DNA from: Hymenobacter sp. YC55
GTDB taxonomy: Bacteria > Bacteroidota > Bacteroidia > Cytophagales > Hymenobacteraceae
NCBI RefSeq assembly: GCF_029433095.1
Contig: NZ_JARNTX010000011.1
Location: 1-64,000, forward strand
Direction: 5' to 3'
Length of the DNA: 64,000 bases
Shown here in pieces: positions 26,599 to 36,823 of the stretch (its first letter is position 1; each line of letters starts with the position of its first letter). The translations under genes and the position numbers were made by a program. The notes under the pieces were generated by a model. It saw nothing but the letters and a program-made list of their open reading frames with translations. It made no database searches and was not told the origin of the DNA.

Positions 26599-26644
26599 AA
26601 CGCCACCAATCTCGTTTGCTCTCGCTTAAGTGGCAGGCCGGCTT

Positions 26645-26680
26645 GCGTCCTTTCCCGAAAGGACGCGGCATTCTTTTCAC
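26645..26680 (+). terminator. Terminator after the receiver-BLUF gene
   Basis: GCGTCCTTTC and GAAAGGACGC form a perfect 10-bp stem with a 2-base loop (26645-26666), followed within ten bases by TTCTTTTC. It lies 47 bases after the stop codon. Confidence 0.6.
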
Positions 26681-27361
26681 TTTAAAGCGCTGTCAATCGT
26701 AAAGTTCAATAGGCGTGATGGCCTGGTCAGGGCACTGCTGCTCTACGGGCCGGGCACGAGAACGAGTAACTAGTTCATAGAGCAGCCGTACGGGAGTATG
26801 CGTAGGAGGACAACATAACGGGCTCCTACTGCTTGCTGGCAGACCTTTTTAGCGGCGGTTGCGGAACCTCACATTGCCAGCGAGTCAGCACTCGGTCCCC
26901 TACGTTGTAAGTTGCGGTGACTTAGCTTGGCGGGCAATCGATCGACAACTGGCTTTGAGCGCATACGCGCGGGGAACAGCAGGGGGCTCCTGCTTTCGTC
27001 ACTCTGCGGAACTTAGTAAGGCTGGCTCGGGACTTATACAACGCCTTGCCCGCTTTACGAGGATAGGGAGCGAACGGCAGGATTTGAAAGTGATGGGCTG
27101 GCGTTGTTGCAAGACAAAGCCGAGCCGAGAAGGGGCAACCAGTGCTTGTCTCTACTGCTCCTCTGCAGAGCCAGTCTGGTTTCATTACTCTCCCGTCATT
27201 TAACCCTAAGTGTCGGCGAGGGAGACTGTTCGACCGCGTACGGCGAAACAGAAATTAGGTATTGTCCGCAATCCCTTTTTCGTATCGCCCGCAGCCCGTT
27301 GCGGCTTTCCTCCTCTCATCTTTGGGGCAGCGTATCTCCACGCCTCCTTCTGGCAGTTTGT
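26681..27361. other. Intergenic, nothing recognised
   Basis: About 680 bases with short frames on both strands (for example 26859-27203 plus) whose translations are rich in Arg, Cys and Ser and not protein-like. No repeat or RNA is evident. Confidence 0.3.
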
Positions 27362-27556
27362 ATGGCACCCGATGCTCGCTATGGCCCTTATGCTCGAACC
27401 CCGGCGCAACGTGCGTGGGTGTTGCAGCAAATGCAGGCGGCCTTACCCGGGTTGCATAAGAAAGCGCCGGCCGCTGCCCGGCCGCTCTACGCTCGGTACG
27501 TGGCTGGGGAGTTAAGCTGGCTGGAAGTATACCACGCCTTGCAAGCAACTCCTTGA
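27362..27556 (+). CDS. Possible small helical protein (64 aa)
   Basis: ATG 27362 gives MAPDARYGPYARTPAQRAWV, a helical stretch (LQQMQAALPGLHKKAPAA) and RYVAGELSWLEVYHALQATP. The ending resembles the short helical motif seen in VbhA/Phd-like antitoxin-type proteins (YVAGEL...EEV), but that is a faint likeness. No toxin gene is beside it. The next gene, on the same strand, is 117 bases downstream. The frame extends upstream to 27104 but the upstream part does not look like protein. Confidence 0.4.
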   Translation: MAPDARYGPYARTPAQRAWVLQQMQAALPGLHKKAPAAARPLYARYVAGELSWLEVYHALQATP

Positions 27557-27673
27557 GCTTACTTGGGCGCACATCCCCGGGCGCGACTATTCAGGCACTG
27601 ACTGAAGCTCAGATAACCTAGCGCAAGGGGGAACGGGAAAGGCTGGTCCGAGGTATAATCTGCAAGTAATTTT

Positions 27674-29212
27674 ATGACAAAGCTTTCGATTGGCATTATC
27701 GACTTAGTTTGCAAAGGGCCCACCACCACGTTGTGGGCCCGCGCCATGCACGCTAATCTAGCCAGCATTATGCCCCAAGTAGTGGCTACTTGGTGCGAAG
27801 AGGAGGGGCACGACGTGAAGCTGATTTGCTACACGGGCCTCGAAGATTTGCGCAAAGAACTACCCAAAGGCGTGGATTTGGTGTTCATTAGTGCCTTCAC
27901 CGAATCGGCCTTGCTGGCGTATGCGCTCAGCAATTACTTCCGCAGTCAAGGCGCCGTGACGGTGCTCGGCGGTCCGCACGCCCGGTGCTATCCGGATGAT
28001 GCGGTGCAGTACTTCGATTTCGTACTGGGCTTCACCAACCAAGGCACCATTCAGGAGGTGCTCCACAACTGTCAGCCGCAACGCCCCGAGGGCAAGCACC
28101 TGTCGGCGGGCAAGCAACCGAGCCATTTGCCGGGTGTGCGGGAGCGGTGGAAGTTCATCGAGCCGACCTTGAAAAAAGCGCCGGTGCTGAAGATGGTGCC
28201 CATGATTGGCAGCGTCGGCTGTCCCTACACCTGCGCCTTCTGCATTGATGCCACCGTGGACTACCAGCCCATGAGCGTCGACATCATCAAGGAAGATCTA
28301 CGCTTTCTGCTCACCAAGTTCAAGAAACCCGTGGTGGGTTGGCATGACCCTAACTTTGGCGTGCGGTTCCACGAAACCATGGACGCCATTGAGGCGGCGG
28401 CCCCGCTCAAGAGCTTCCGCTTCTTGGCGGAAAGCAGCTTGTCTATCCTCACCGAAGACCACTTGAAAGTGCTGCAAAACCACGGCTTCGAGGCGCTGCT
28501 GCCGGGCGTTGAGTCGTGGTACGAGTTGGGTAACAAGTCGCGCACTTCGCGGCTGGCCGGCGAGGAAAAGGTGCGGCGCGTGGCCGAGCACGTCAACTTG
28601 ATGTTCAAGTACGTGCCGTACGTGCAAACCAACTTCGTGCTCGGCCTCGACAGCGACTCCGGCGACGAGCCGTTCGAGCTAACCAAGCGGTTTGTGGATC
28701 TGGCGCCGGCGGCTTTTCCGGGTTACTCGTTGTTGAGTGCTTTCGGCGAAGCGGCCCCGCTCAACCTCGATTACCAGAAAAACAACCGGGTGCTGCCGTT
28801 CCCCTTCCACTTCCTCAACAACCACCTGGCGATGAACGTGAAGCCCGCCAACTATGAGTGGGTAGACTTCTACGACAAGGTCATCGACCTCACCGCCTAC
28901 ACGTTCTCGAAGAAAGCTATTTACCGCCGCTACATGGCCTCGCCCTCCCGCGCCGCCAAGTGGATGAACACCATGCGGGCCATCTCGTCGGAGGGCTACG
29001 GCCGACTGCGCTTCTTCAAGCAAGTGCGCCAAAATCTGATACACGACCGGGGCTTCCGGCAGTATTTCGAAGGAGAGTCACAAGAGTTACCTGCCTTCTA
29101 TAAGCAGATCATTCAGAACGACTTGGGTAGTTGGTGGGAATGGTTGCCGAAAGGAGCCATCGACCACAACCAGAACGCCTATTTGCACAAGAAAACGGCG
29201 GCACTGGTATAA
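27674..29212 (+). CDS. Cobalamin-type radical SAM enzyme
   Basis: A 512-residue protein. Residues ~1-130 resemble the cobalamin-binding fold that precedes many radical SAM domains (VDLVFISAFTESALLAYAL, VTVLGGPHARCYP). The radical SAM cluster motif is CPYTCAFC, near residues 182-189, followed by strands typical of a TIM barrel (VVGWHDPNFGV, LLPGVESWYELGNKS, VQTNFVLGLDSDSGDEP). The C-terminal ~150 residues are helical and aromatic-rich. Members modify small molecules such as hopanoids, isoprenoids or peptides. No peptide precursor or biosynthetic partner is visible nearby, so the substrate is unknown. It starts at a good ATG and is monocistronic. Confidence 0.9.
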   Translation: MTKLSIGIIDLVCKGPTTTLWARAMHANLASIMPQVVATWCEEEGHDVKLICYTGLEDLRKELPKGVDLVFISAFTESALLAYALSNYFRSQGAVTVLGGPHARCYPDDAVQYFDFVLGFTNQGTIQEVLHNCQPQRPEGKHLSAGKQPSHLPGVRERWKFIEPTLKKAPVLKMVPMIGSVGCPYTCAFCIDATVDYQPMSVDIIKEDLRFLLTKFKKPVVGWHDPNFGVRFHETMDAIEAAAPLKSFRFLAESSLSILTEDHLKVLQNHGFEALLPGVESWYELGNKSRTSRLAGEEKVRRVAEHVNLMFKYVPYVQTNFVLGLDSDSGDEPFELTKRFVDLAPAAFPGYSLLSAFGEAAPLNLDYQKNNRVLPFPFHFLNNHLAMNVKPANYEWVDFYDKVIDLTAYTFSKKAIYRRYMASPSRAAKWMNTMRAISSEGYGRLRFFKQVRQNLIHDRGFRQYFEGESQELPAFYKQIIQNDLGSWWEWLPKGAIDHNQNAYLHKKTAALV

Positions 29213-30243
29213 GGCTGCGCGGGGCGGCTATACGGTTGGTCCGAGGAGGCTTTGCCTGAGGTTTTATTAGACGAGTTGCCAACGCCCTTGCGGTGTCGAC
29301 CCCGGACAAGCAACCAAGGTTTGGGGGGTATTCTGTAGACACGCAGGCGCGAAAACTTACTCGTCAGTTAGGGACTTTGCCACCTGCATTCACTGAAAAA
29401 CAACCGATTCACCTCAACCGCTAATCCCGAATATAAAAGCGGAATAATAATGTACAAGGGGTATCCCTTTTATTCTCTTAACCGCGGCATTGGGGTTCTC
29501 AACGTGTATCACTCCCACCCCACGTGTCAGATTGCGCAGAGCATTCCGTGGGAATCCCGGGTGCCGGGTAACCCTTTGCGGTGGCCGGAGTGTGCGTGTT
29601 GCGTGGTGCATCATGCCCACCAGCCGACATCCCGGCCGGCGCACACACTTCGGGTTAGCGCATCCCGTGACGCAACGTGAATTGCCATCAAGAATAGGTA
29701 ACACCGCTTTCAACGCCCCGATCCGCCACTCTTTGCCTATTTATTCTATCGCCAACTGGCAAAGGTCGTGTACTGTAACCATACCGGCGTAGCCTCGATT
29801 CCGGCGGGGGTGCCTGCACGACCGGGCTCGCCTAACCCTGCAATTACCACGCGCTCCCAACTGCGCAGGTGCTGAGTTCGCACCTGCCTGCACCGAGGCA
29901 CCAGTAGGGCGGCGGTCGAGCACGCGGTCCGGTTTGCGCGGGCCAGCCACTTCCAGCTGCTCAGGTATGAACGTGGGGAACCCGGGGCAACCTGGGAAGC
30001 AACGCAGTAAACTAAACAAGGATTACCGCGCTTTCGAGCACCAACCGAAAGCGAAAACGGCTTCGCAGCAGGCACGTGACCCACACCCTTTACGCGAAGC
30101 TTTGGGGTTGCCCTTACCAGGCGGTAAAAAACCGTTACCGACGGCAACACCCGACGCGCGCATCTCCGGGTACGTGGCCGAAAGGCCCGCCGCCTCGTAT
30201 CTACCCTTACAGGTGCGTGTTCTCCTGTTGAGCAACGCTGCCA
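29213..30243. other. Long gene-free region before the CheB gene
   Basis: About 1.03 kb. Frames on both strands (for example 29746-30360 minus, 29934-30293 plus) overlap each other or the CheB start and lack protein character. There is a short perfect inverted repeat gcaggtgc/gcacctgc around 29866-29888. No tRNA or small RNA could be identified by eye. It may be degraded sequence or contain untranslated regulatory RNA. Confidence 0.35.
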
Positions 30244-31287
30244 GTGGAAAAGAGAAATATCATCGTAATTGGCGCTTCCACGGGTGGGTTTGAGGCCCTC
30301 AAGCACTTGGTGGCCTTGTTGCCCCCTGACCTGGATGCCACGCTGTTCATCGTCTGGCACATGTCCCCGGACGTGACGGGCATCTTGCCGCAGGTGCTGA
30401 ATCGGCAGAAAACCTTACTAGCCACCAACGCGGTGGATAGCGAGCCCATTGTTGCCAACCGGATTTACGTAGCGCCCCCCGACCGGCACTTGCTGCTCGA
30501 GCAGGGCGTTGTGCGGGTGACGAAAGGACCCAAAGAAAACCGGTTTCGACCCGCCGTCGACCCCTTGTTTCGGTCCGCGGCCTACCTCTATGGCCCTCGG
30601 GTCATCGGCATTGTCTTATCCGGCGCCTTAGACGATGGCACGGCCGGGTTATGGACAATCAAAAACCGGGGTGGCCTGGCCCTGGTGCAGGAACCGGCCG
30701 AGGCCGAAGTACCCGCCATGCCCGAAAACGCCTTGGCCGCCGTGGCGGTGGACTACCGGGTCTCGGTTGCCGACATGGCGCCGTTGCTCGTGCGCCTAAG
30801 CGCCGAAACAGTTACTCAAGAAAGAGAAATTGCGATGGAAGAGCAGCAAAAGACTGCGATTGAGACGCGCATTGCCGCCCAGGACCGGGGCTTGGAACAG
30901 GGCATCCTGGGCTTGGGCAAGCCCTCGCCGTACGCCTGCCCGGACTGCCACGGGGTTTTATTGGCTATTACCGATGGTGAGCTGGTCCGCTACCGGTGTC
31001 ACACTGGGCATGCCTATTCCACGGACAGCTTGCTCGCTACCCTTACCGAACACGTGGAAGACACGTTATGGAGTGCTATTCGGGGCGTGGAGGAAAGCAT
31101 TCTCTTGCTCAACAACTTGGGGGACCACTACGCCGAAAAAAACCAGCCCAAGCTTGCTGCGGTGTGTTTTCAAAAGGCGAAAGAAGCGGAAGGCCGGGCC
31201 GAGACAGTTCGCCAGGCCGTTTTCACCCACGAGCAGTTAACCACGAGCCGTATCCGCCAACAAGCCGCGGAAGAGAGTGACGCCTAA
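30244..31287 (+). CDS. Stand-alone CheB-type methylesterase
   Basis: A 347-residue protein starting at GTG 30244, with no receiver domain. Residues 1-190 are the CheB catalytic domain with the triad S12 (GASTGG), H39 (IVWHMSP) and D130 (LSGALDDGTAG). Residues ~200-345 contain a zinc-ribbon-like pair (YACPDCHG and YRCHTGHAYS) and a helical region (TLWSAIRGVEESILLLNNL). CheB removes methyl groups from chemoreceptor glutamates or deamidates glutamines. Outside chemotaxis clusters, CheB homologues like this often work with PAS kinases. It lies 358 bases upstream of the CheB-CheR hybrid kinase on the same strand. Confidence 0.92.
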   Translation: MEKRNIIVIGASTGGFEALKHLVALLPPDLDATLFIVWHMSPDVTGILPQVLNRQKTLLATNAVDSEPIVANRIYVAPPDRHLLLEQGVVRVTKGPKENRFRPAVDPLFRSAAYLYGPRVIGIVLSGALDDGTAGLWTIKNRGGLALVQEPAEAEVPAMPENALAAVAVDYRVSVADMAPLLVRLSAETVTQEREIAMEEQQKTAIETRIAAQDRGLEQGILGLGKPSPYACPDCHGVLLAITDGELVRYRCHTGHAYSTDSLLATLTEHVEDTLWSAIRGVEESILLLNNLGDHYAEKNQPKLAAVCFQKAKEAEGRAETVRQAVFTHEQLTTSRIRQQAAEESDA

Positions 31288-31645
31288 TTTTCACTGTTTG
31301 GGGTTCCAAGGTTGCTAGCGAACAGCCATGAGCAGCGAGTTGCCGCGGGAACCGCCCTAGCGCCCATTTAGGGGCCTCCGTAGCTCTTGCGTTTCGCCGG
31401 CCAGGGTAGGGTGAGTAACTCATCTTTACGAACCACTTACCTTCCGGGGCGCGGGCCGCTTTTCCCATTCAGAGTGCACAGCAGGTTGTCTGGCGGGCGC
31501 GGCGCCTTCGCTCGGATTGGCTCCTGCGTCTTGCTATTTCTGGGAACGAGCTAGCTACCACCCTGGTCCCTTGCGTAGGAAGTGTTATCTCTAGGCCCAG
31601 CCACAGTTTTGAGCGGCTGCAATTTTATCACCACAGGACTCTACG
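31288..31645. other. Intergenic gap between the two CheB-type genes
   Basis: 358 bases with no gene. No terminator of high stability is evident, so partial co-transcription of the two genes is possible. Confidence 0.3.
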
Positions 31646-34600
31646 ATGCAGTTGAACCCCGCTTCGGATTCTTTCCTGGCTAAGCCAGCCAACTTTCTTG
31701 TAGTCGGCTTGGGAGCCTCGGCGGGGGGCATTCAAGCCCTGCAGAAGTTCTTTGAACACGTGCCCGAAGACTCGCATAGCGCGTACGTAGTCATCCTGCA
31801 TCTGTCCCCGGACCACGATAGTCAGCTCGCGCAGGTACTACAGGCCGTTACCACCCTTCCCGTTACGCAGGTAACAAAAAAGACGGAATTGGCGCCGAAC
31901 CATATCTACGTGGTGTCCCCGAATCAGCATCTGGGCCTGGAAGAGGACTCCATTGTCCCCTCTCCCAATTTGTACCTGGAAGAAAGGCGGGCCCCCGTCG
32001 ATATCTTCTTCCGGAACCTGGCCGATTCGCACGGCCCGCGGGCCCTGTGCGTGGTCTTATCCGGCACGGGTGCGGACGGGTCGATGGGGCTGAAACGAGT
32101 GAAAGAACGGGGCGGAGTAGCCTACGCGCAATCCCCGAGAGAAGCGGAGTTCAACGAAATGCCCCGCAACGCGATTGCCACCGAACTCATCGATGAAGTG
32201 CTGCCGGTGGCCGAGATTCCCGGCCGCATCATTGCCTACCGCAATAGCTTGGGGAGGGTGGCCCTAACCGAGGGGGCGGCGAGCCAGGCCGAGCAGCACC
32301 AGCAGGCGCTGCGCGAGCTATTTGCCCATTTACGCCTGCGCACCGGGCATGATTTCTCGAACTATAAACGGGCCACGCTGCTGCGGCGCATTGAGCGCCG
32401 CCTGCACGTGCGCAGCCTGCCCGACCTGCCGAGCTACGTCGCCTATCTGCAGCAGCAGCCCGAGGAAAGTCAAGCCTTGCTCAAGGACCTGCTGATCTCG
32501 GTAACCAATTTTTTTCGCGATAAAAAGCCGTTTCACACCCTGGAACAGGAGGTGTTGCCGACCCTGTTTCAAAGTAAAGGAGCGGAGAGCGAGATCCGGA
32601 TCTGGGTGGCGGGCTGCGCCACCGGTGAAGAGGCGTATTCACTGGCCATGCTGGCGGCCGAACGAACCTGGGGGGTGCTGGACGCGCCCAAAGTGCAACT
32701 CTTCGCCACCGATATCGACGAAGCCGCCCTGACGGCCGCCCGCGAAGGACTGTACACGCTCAATGATGCCGCCGACGTGTCGCCGGAACGGCTGCTCCGG
32801 TTCTTTACCAAGGAAGGCGATGGCTATCGGATCCACCGCGAGATCCGGGAAATGATCTTGTTTGCCAACCACAATTTTCTCAAGGACCCGCCCTTTTCGC
32901 GGCTAAACCTGGTCACTTGCCGCAATGTGTTGATCTACCTCAACGCGACGGCCCAGGAGCGGGTCTTGGAAACGTTTCATTTCGCGCTGAAACCGGGTGG
33001 GTTCCTGTTTCTGGGCTCGGCCGAATCCATCGACGGCGCCAGTGAGCTGTACGCCACGGTGAGCCGGGAAAACCATCTCTACCGGGCCCGGGAAACCGTG
33101 CTGCCCAAGTACCCGGTACCCGAACCGGGGCCGGTTTTGCACGCCCGCCCCCCCATTTCTCTGCCGCCTGCCGTCGGGGAAAGTAAACCAGCGAATCCCC
33201 TCTCGTTGGGGGAGTGGCACCAGCACCTGTTGGAAGACTATGCCCCGCCCTCCTTGGTGGTGAACGAAGACTATGACCTGGTGCATCTGTCCGAGAAAGC
33301 GGGCCGCTTTCTGGAGTTTTCCGGCGGGGCACCGACCAAAAACCTGCTGGAACTGATCCAGCCCGAGTTGCGGCTTGAACTCCGAGCGGTACTGCACCAG
33401 GTCCAGCAGCAGCAAACCAGCGTGGAGGCCCGGAATCTTCCCTGGACCAGGAACGGGAAACGCCAGTCGGTGACCATCCAGGCAAAACCAGTCACCAGGG
33501 GCGGCGATACGACGAAGGGGTTTATGCTGGTGTTTTTTCAAGTGGAGGAGCCCGGGCTGGCCCCCGCCCCGGAACCAATCGTACGCCGGTCCGAGGAACC
33601 AATTGCCCGGCAACTGGAAGTGGAGCTGCTCCAGGTGAAAACCCAGTTAAGGCGCGCCGTTGAGCAGCACGACTACCAGGCCAAAGACCTACGGGTCTCG
33701 AACGAGGAATTGCAGGCCATGAACGAAGAGCTGCGTTCGGCCGCCGAAGAACTGGAAACCAGTAAAGAGGAACTGCAATCGATCAACGAAGAACTGCGGA
33801 CGGTCAATCAGGAACTAAAAGTAAAAATCGAGGAAATCAGCGTAACCAGTAATAATCTGCAAAACCTGATTCATTCCGCCGGGGTAGCCACCATTTTCCT
33901 GGACCGCGCGTTCTGCATCCGGTTGTATACCCCGGCCGCGCGGCAACTCTTCAACCTGATTCCCTCCGACCACGGGCGCCCCATATCCGATATCACCCAC
34001 CGGCTGGCCTATGACCACTTGCTGGCCGACGCGGAAACGGTCCTCGAAAAGCTTACCCCGCTCGAGCGGGAGGTCACGACCACGGATCAGCGGACCTTTC
34101 TGATGCGGGTGCTGCCGTACCGCACGGCGGAGGATCGAATTAACGGGGTGGTCATTACTCTCTTTGACATCACCGACCGCAAGCGCACCGAGGAAACCTT
34201 GCAAGCCAGCGAACAACGCTTGCAGCGCATGATCAACGTACCCGGCGTGGGAGTGCTCACCTTCGACTACGCCGACACCATACTCCAGGCCAATGATGCC
34301 TTCCTGGCCATGGTGGGGTACACCCGCCCGGAGTTTGCGGCCCGCCGGTTCACCTGGCAGGATTTCACCCCGCCGGAATACACCGCCATTAGCCAGCAGG
34401 TACTGACCACCCTGCGGCAGACGGGCCGGGGTGGCCCCTACGAGAAAGAGTACTTCCACAAGGACGGCACCCGGCTCTGGCTGATGTTCGTGGCCGCGGA
34501 TCTCGGGGATGGCACCATCGCCGAGTATGTAATTGACATGAGCGCGCGCAAACTAGCCGAAGAAGCGGTGGCTTCCGACCTAGCGGGCATGCAGCGGCTG

Positions 34601-36202
34601 CACGAGCTGCACGCGAAACTCGCCACCGAAACCGATCTGCAAGCGGCCTTGGCGGAATTAGTAGCGCTGGCGTGCGACTTCACCCAGACGGACCAGGGGT
34701 GCGTCCAACTAGTCAGCGACGATGGCCAGCGCCTGGAGCTCTTCGCCTGCCAAGGCTACGAGGAAAGCAACCAGTTTGGGGAGCACCTGCAGGGCGAAGG
34801 TGCTCAGGCGGCTTTCGAGGCGGCCCGCCACGAGCGTACCCGCGTGCTAGTGGAGGATATTGCCACCGATTCTTCTTTTCTGCTGAGTAGTGCGGGGCGG
34901 GAAATTGCCTTGGCGGAAGGAATTCGAGCTTTCCAGGCCACGCTCTTACTGACCCGCAGCAACGACCTGGTGGGGGTTTTGAGCACGCAGTTCCGTCAGC
35001 CGCACCGCCCGACCGACCACGAGTTGCGGCTGCTGGATTTACTGGCCTGGACGGCCGCCGATTTTGTGGAGCGGCACCGGGCCGTCCAGGCCCTGCACGC
35101 CTTTTCCGTCGGCTTGGAACACCAGGTGCAGGAAAGAACAACCCAGTTGCGTTTGAGCGCGGAAACCCTGCAACGAAACGTAGCGAAGCTCCAGCAAGCG
35201 GAAGAGGTTGCGCAGATGGGCAGTTGGGAGTACGACCTGGCCAGCGGCGAACTGAGTTGGAGTGTGGGCATGTACCGCTTGTTCAACTTGCCGGTCGGCA
35301 GCCCGGTACGCCCGGATCTGTACCTGCGCTATGTTATCGCGGAGGATCAGGCGGTGGCCCGGAAGCTGGTACACCAATTCCAGGCAAAGCACGAACCCTT
35401 AGACGAAACGCTCCGCCTGGAAGTAGAAGGCGTGGTGCATACGTTCCGGATCAAGTCGATCGTGCTACGCAACGACCTAGGAGAACCCGAAAAGCTACTC
35501 GGCCTCGATTTAGATGTATCCGAAGTAAAGCGCCTGGAAGAAGAAAACCTGCAAATGCGGCTCAATCAACAAAAGGCTTTGTTGCTCGGGATACTCGACG
35601 CCCAGGAAGAAGAACGCCGGCGCATCGCCGAGTCGTTGCACAACGGGGTGGGCCAGCTCTTGTTCGCGGCTAAACTCAACTTCGACCGGGTAGCTAAGCT
35701 GGTACCACCAGAAGTTTTCAAGAATGCCAACCAGCTCTTAGATGAAGCGATTCAGGAAACCCGGAAGGTGTCGCACGAGTTGGTACCCACTGCCCTCAAT
35801 AAATTTGGCCTGGCTAAATCCATCAAGGATTTATGCAAGAACTATACCCAGACGCGGATTCGGATTTATTGCGAAGTGGCGGGGCTGGAAGACCGATTGG
35901 AGCCCTACCTGGAGGTGGCAATTTACCGCATCTGTCAAGAGCTGTTAACCAACGTGATGAAACACGCGGAAGCAACCAGAGCCGATATTCTGCTCGAACA
36001 GGAAGATGGGGCGGTAACGCTGAAAGTACGCGACAATGGCAAAGGAGTAAACCCGGAACTCAGCCAATCGGCGGGGATAGGCCTGCGGACGATCCAGGAC
36101 CGGGTGAACCTGCTCAACGGCACCTTCTCCCTCCATCCCCCCGCTACCAGTACGGGCACCCAAGTAACCGTCCGCATTCCGATTACCGGAGCTAGCGGGT
36201 AA
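31646..36202 (+). CDS. CheB-CheR-PAS-GAF hybrid sensor histidine kinase (1518 aa)
   Basis: A giant cytoplasmic sensor. CheB domain ~15-200 keeps S25 (GASAGG), H52 (ILHLSP) and the D of LSGTGADGS. CheR methyltransferase ~215-480 has the SAM motif WVAGCATGEEAYSLA near 319. A PAS-like segment ~540-640 follows, then a long coiled coil ~680-735 (NEELQAMNEEL), two PAS domains ~740-970, GAF ~985-1150 and PAS ~1190-1295. The end is a HisKA_3/NarL-type kinase: EEERRRIAESLHNGVGQLL with the histidine near 1331, and an ATPase domain with DNGKG and GIGL. It should sense a signal, methylate/demethylate, and phosphorylate the NarL-type regulator at 37284. Confidence 0.94.
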   Translation: MQLNPASDSFLAKPANFLVVGLGASAGGIQALQKFFEHVPEDSHSAYVVILHLSPDHDSQLAQVLQAVTTLPVTQVTKKTELAPNHIYVVSPNQHLGLEEDSIVPSPNLYLEERRAPVDIFFRNLADSHGPRALCVVLSGTGADGSMGLKRVKERGGVAYAQSPREAEFNEMPRNAIATELIDEVLPVAEIPGRIIAYRNSLGRVALTEGAASQAEQHQQALRELFAHLRLRTGHDFSNYKRATLLRRIERRLHVRSLPDLPSYVAYLQQQPEESQALLKDLLISVTNFFRDKKPFHTLEQEVLPTLFQSKGAESEIRIWVAGCATGEEAYSLAMLAAERTWGVLDAPKVQLFATDIDEAALTAAREGLYTLNDAADVSPERLLRFFTKEGDGYRIHREIREMILFANHNFLKDPPFSRLNLVTCRNVLIYLNATAQERVLETFHFALKPGGFLFLGSAESIDGASELYATVSRENHLYRARETVLPKYPVPEPGPVLHARPPISLPPAVGESKPANPLSLGEWHQHLLEDYAPPSLVVNEDYDLVHLSEKAGRFLEFSGGAPTKNLLELIQPELRLELRAVLHQVQQQQTSVEARNLPWTRNGKRQSVTIQAKPVTRGGDTTKGFMLVFFQVEEPGLAPAPEPIVRRSEEPIARQLEVELLQVKTQLRRAVEQHDYQAKDLRVSNEELQAMNEELRSAAEELETSKEELQSINEELRTVNQELKVKIEEISVTSNNLQNLIHSAGVATIFLDRAFCIRLYTPAARQLFNLIPSDHGRPISDITHRLAYDHLLADAETVLEKLTPLEREVTTTDQRTFLMRVLPYRTAEDRINGVVITLFDITDRKRTEETLQASEQRLQRMINVPGVGVLTFDYADTILQANDAFLAMVGYTRPEFAARRFTWQDFTPPEYTAISQQVLTTLRQTGRGGPYEKEYFHKDGTRLWLMFVAADLGDGTIAEYVIDMSARKLAEEAVASDLAGMQRLHELHAKLATETDLQAALAELVALACDFTQTDQGCVQLVSDDGQRLELFACQGYEESNQFGEHLQGEGAQAAFEAARHERTRVLVEDIATDSSFLLSSAGREIALAEGIRAFQATLLLTRSNDLVGVLSTQFRQPHRPTDHELRLLDLLAWTAADFVERHRAVQALHAFSVGLEHQVQERTTQLRLSAETLQRNVAKLQQAEEVAQMGSWEYDLASGELSWSVGMYRLFNLPVGSPVRPDLYLRYVIAEDQAVARKLVHQFQAKHEPLDETLRLEVEGVVHTFRIKSIVLRNDLGEPEKLLGLDLDVSEVKRLEEENLQMRLNQQKALLLGILDAQEEERRRIAESLHNGVGQLLFAAKLNFDRVAKLVPPEVFKNANQLLDEAIQETRKVSHELVPTALNKFGLAKSIKDLCKNYTQTRIRIYCEVAGLEDRLEPYLEVAIYRICQELLTNVMKHAEATRADILLEQEDGAVTLKVRDNGKGVNPELSQSAGIGLRTIQDRVNLLNGTFSLHPPATSTGTQVTVRIPITGASG

Positions 36203-36373
36203 CTCTTCCAGCGGCACGCAAACGCTCGGCCACCCGCGTAAGGCTTCGCCCCCGTGCAGGGTTTAGCAGCGGTAATTAAGGCAAGAAAACAAAGCGGCCC
36301 CGTTTAGCGAGGATAAAGCCAAGCGGTATGTATAGGAAACGCGACAACTACTCTGTTTCCTCCAATAGCCGCC

Positions 36374-36823
36374 TTATTCAAGTGAGTAATTAGCTTTAGT
36401 GAGTAAGGCAGTTTGGTGCTGACAGCTGCGCAGCCAGTGCTTCGCTTCCGCTAGGTCGTAGAACAATTGCAGTTCGAGCGACCCGCTCGACTGGTGATAA
36501 TTCGTAAGGGCAAGAATATCAACTCCCTGATCGGCTTGCACCACGTGCGCGATATAGCGGAGACCTAGCCGCTGCGCCTGGGGCAGCCAGGCGTGTTCAA
36601 GCCATTCGGCGGAGTTAAACCAGGGGCCTTGTAACGCCAGGTTGTTATTGAGTAAAAACGTACTGGGTTGAGTTGCTGCTTTAGCTAAGTAACTGAGCGC
36701 GCCTTGCATGGCCTCGTGGTTACCAATCAGCCCGCTCCACGTGGCGTGCAGCCACTGCTCCGCCTCGTCGTAGTCGAGCACGCACTTGCCCCCAGAACTG
36801 AATTGTAATGAACTAAGCAGCAT
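36374..36823 (-). CDS. STAS/SEC14-like protein
   Basis: A 149-residue protein with the same plan as the one at 15342: GKCVLDYDEAEQWLHATWSG, an NNNLALQGPWFNSAEWLEH segment, RLGLRYIAHVV, and a final EAKHWLRSC helix. The shared D/N...G-PW motif followed by EW at the centre supports homology. It lies on the opposite strand between the giant hybrid kinase and its probable response regulator, so it may modulate them or be an insertion between them. No catalytic residues are visible. Confidence 0.65.
   Translation of the reverse strand: MLLSSLQFSSGGKCVLDYDEAEQWLHATWSGLIGNHEAMQGALSYLAKAATQPSTFLLNNNLALQGPWFNSAEWLEHAWLPQAQRLGLRYIAHVVQADQGVDILALTNYHQSSGSLELQLFYDLAEAKHWLRSCQHQTALLTKANYSLE

Noticed and set aside
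26853-26870. A sequence GGCGGTTGCGGAACCTC resembling the IS1182-type end
   Set aside because: Several mismatches and no partner in inverted orientation within about 200 bases.
29746-30360. A 204-codon minus frame
   Set aside because: It overlaps the start of the CheB gene on the other strand and has no protein character.
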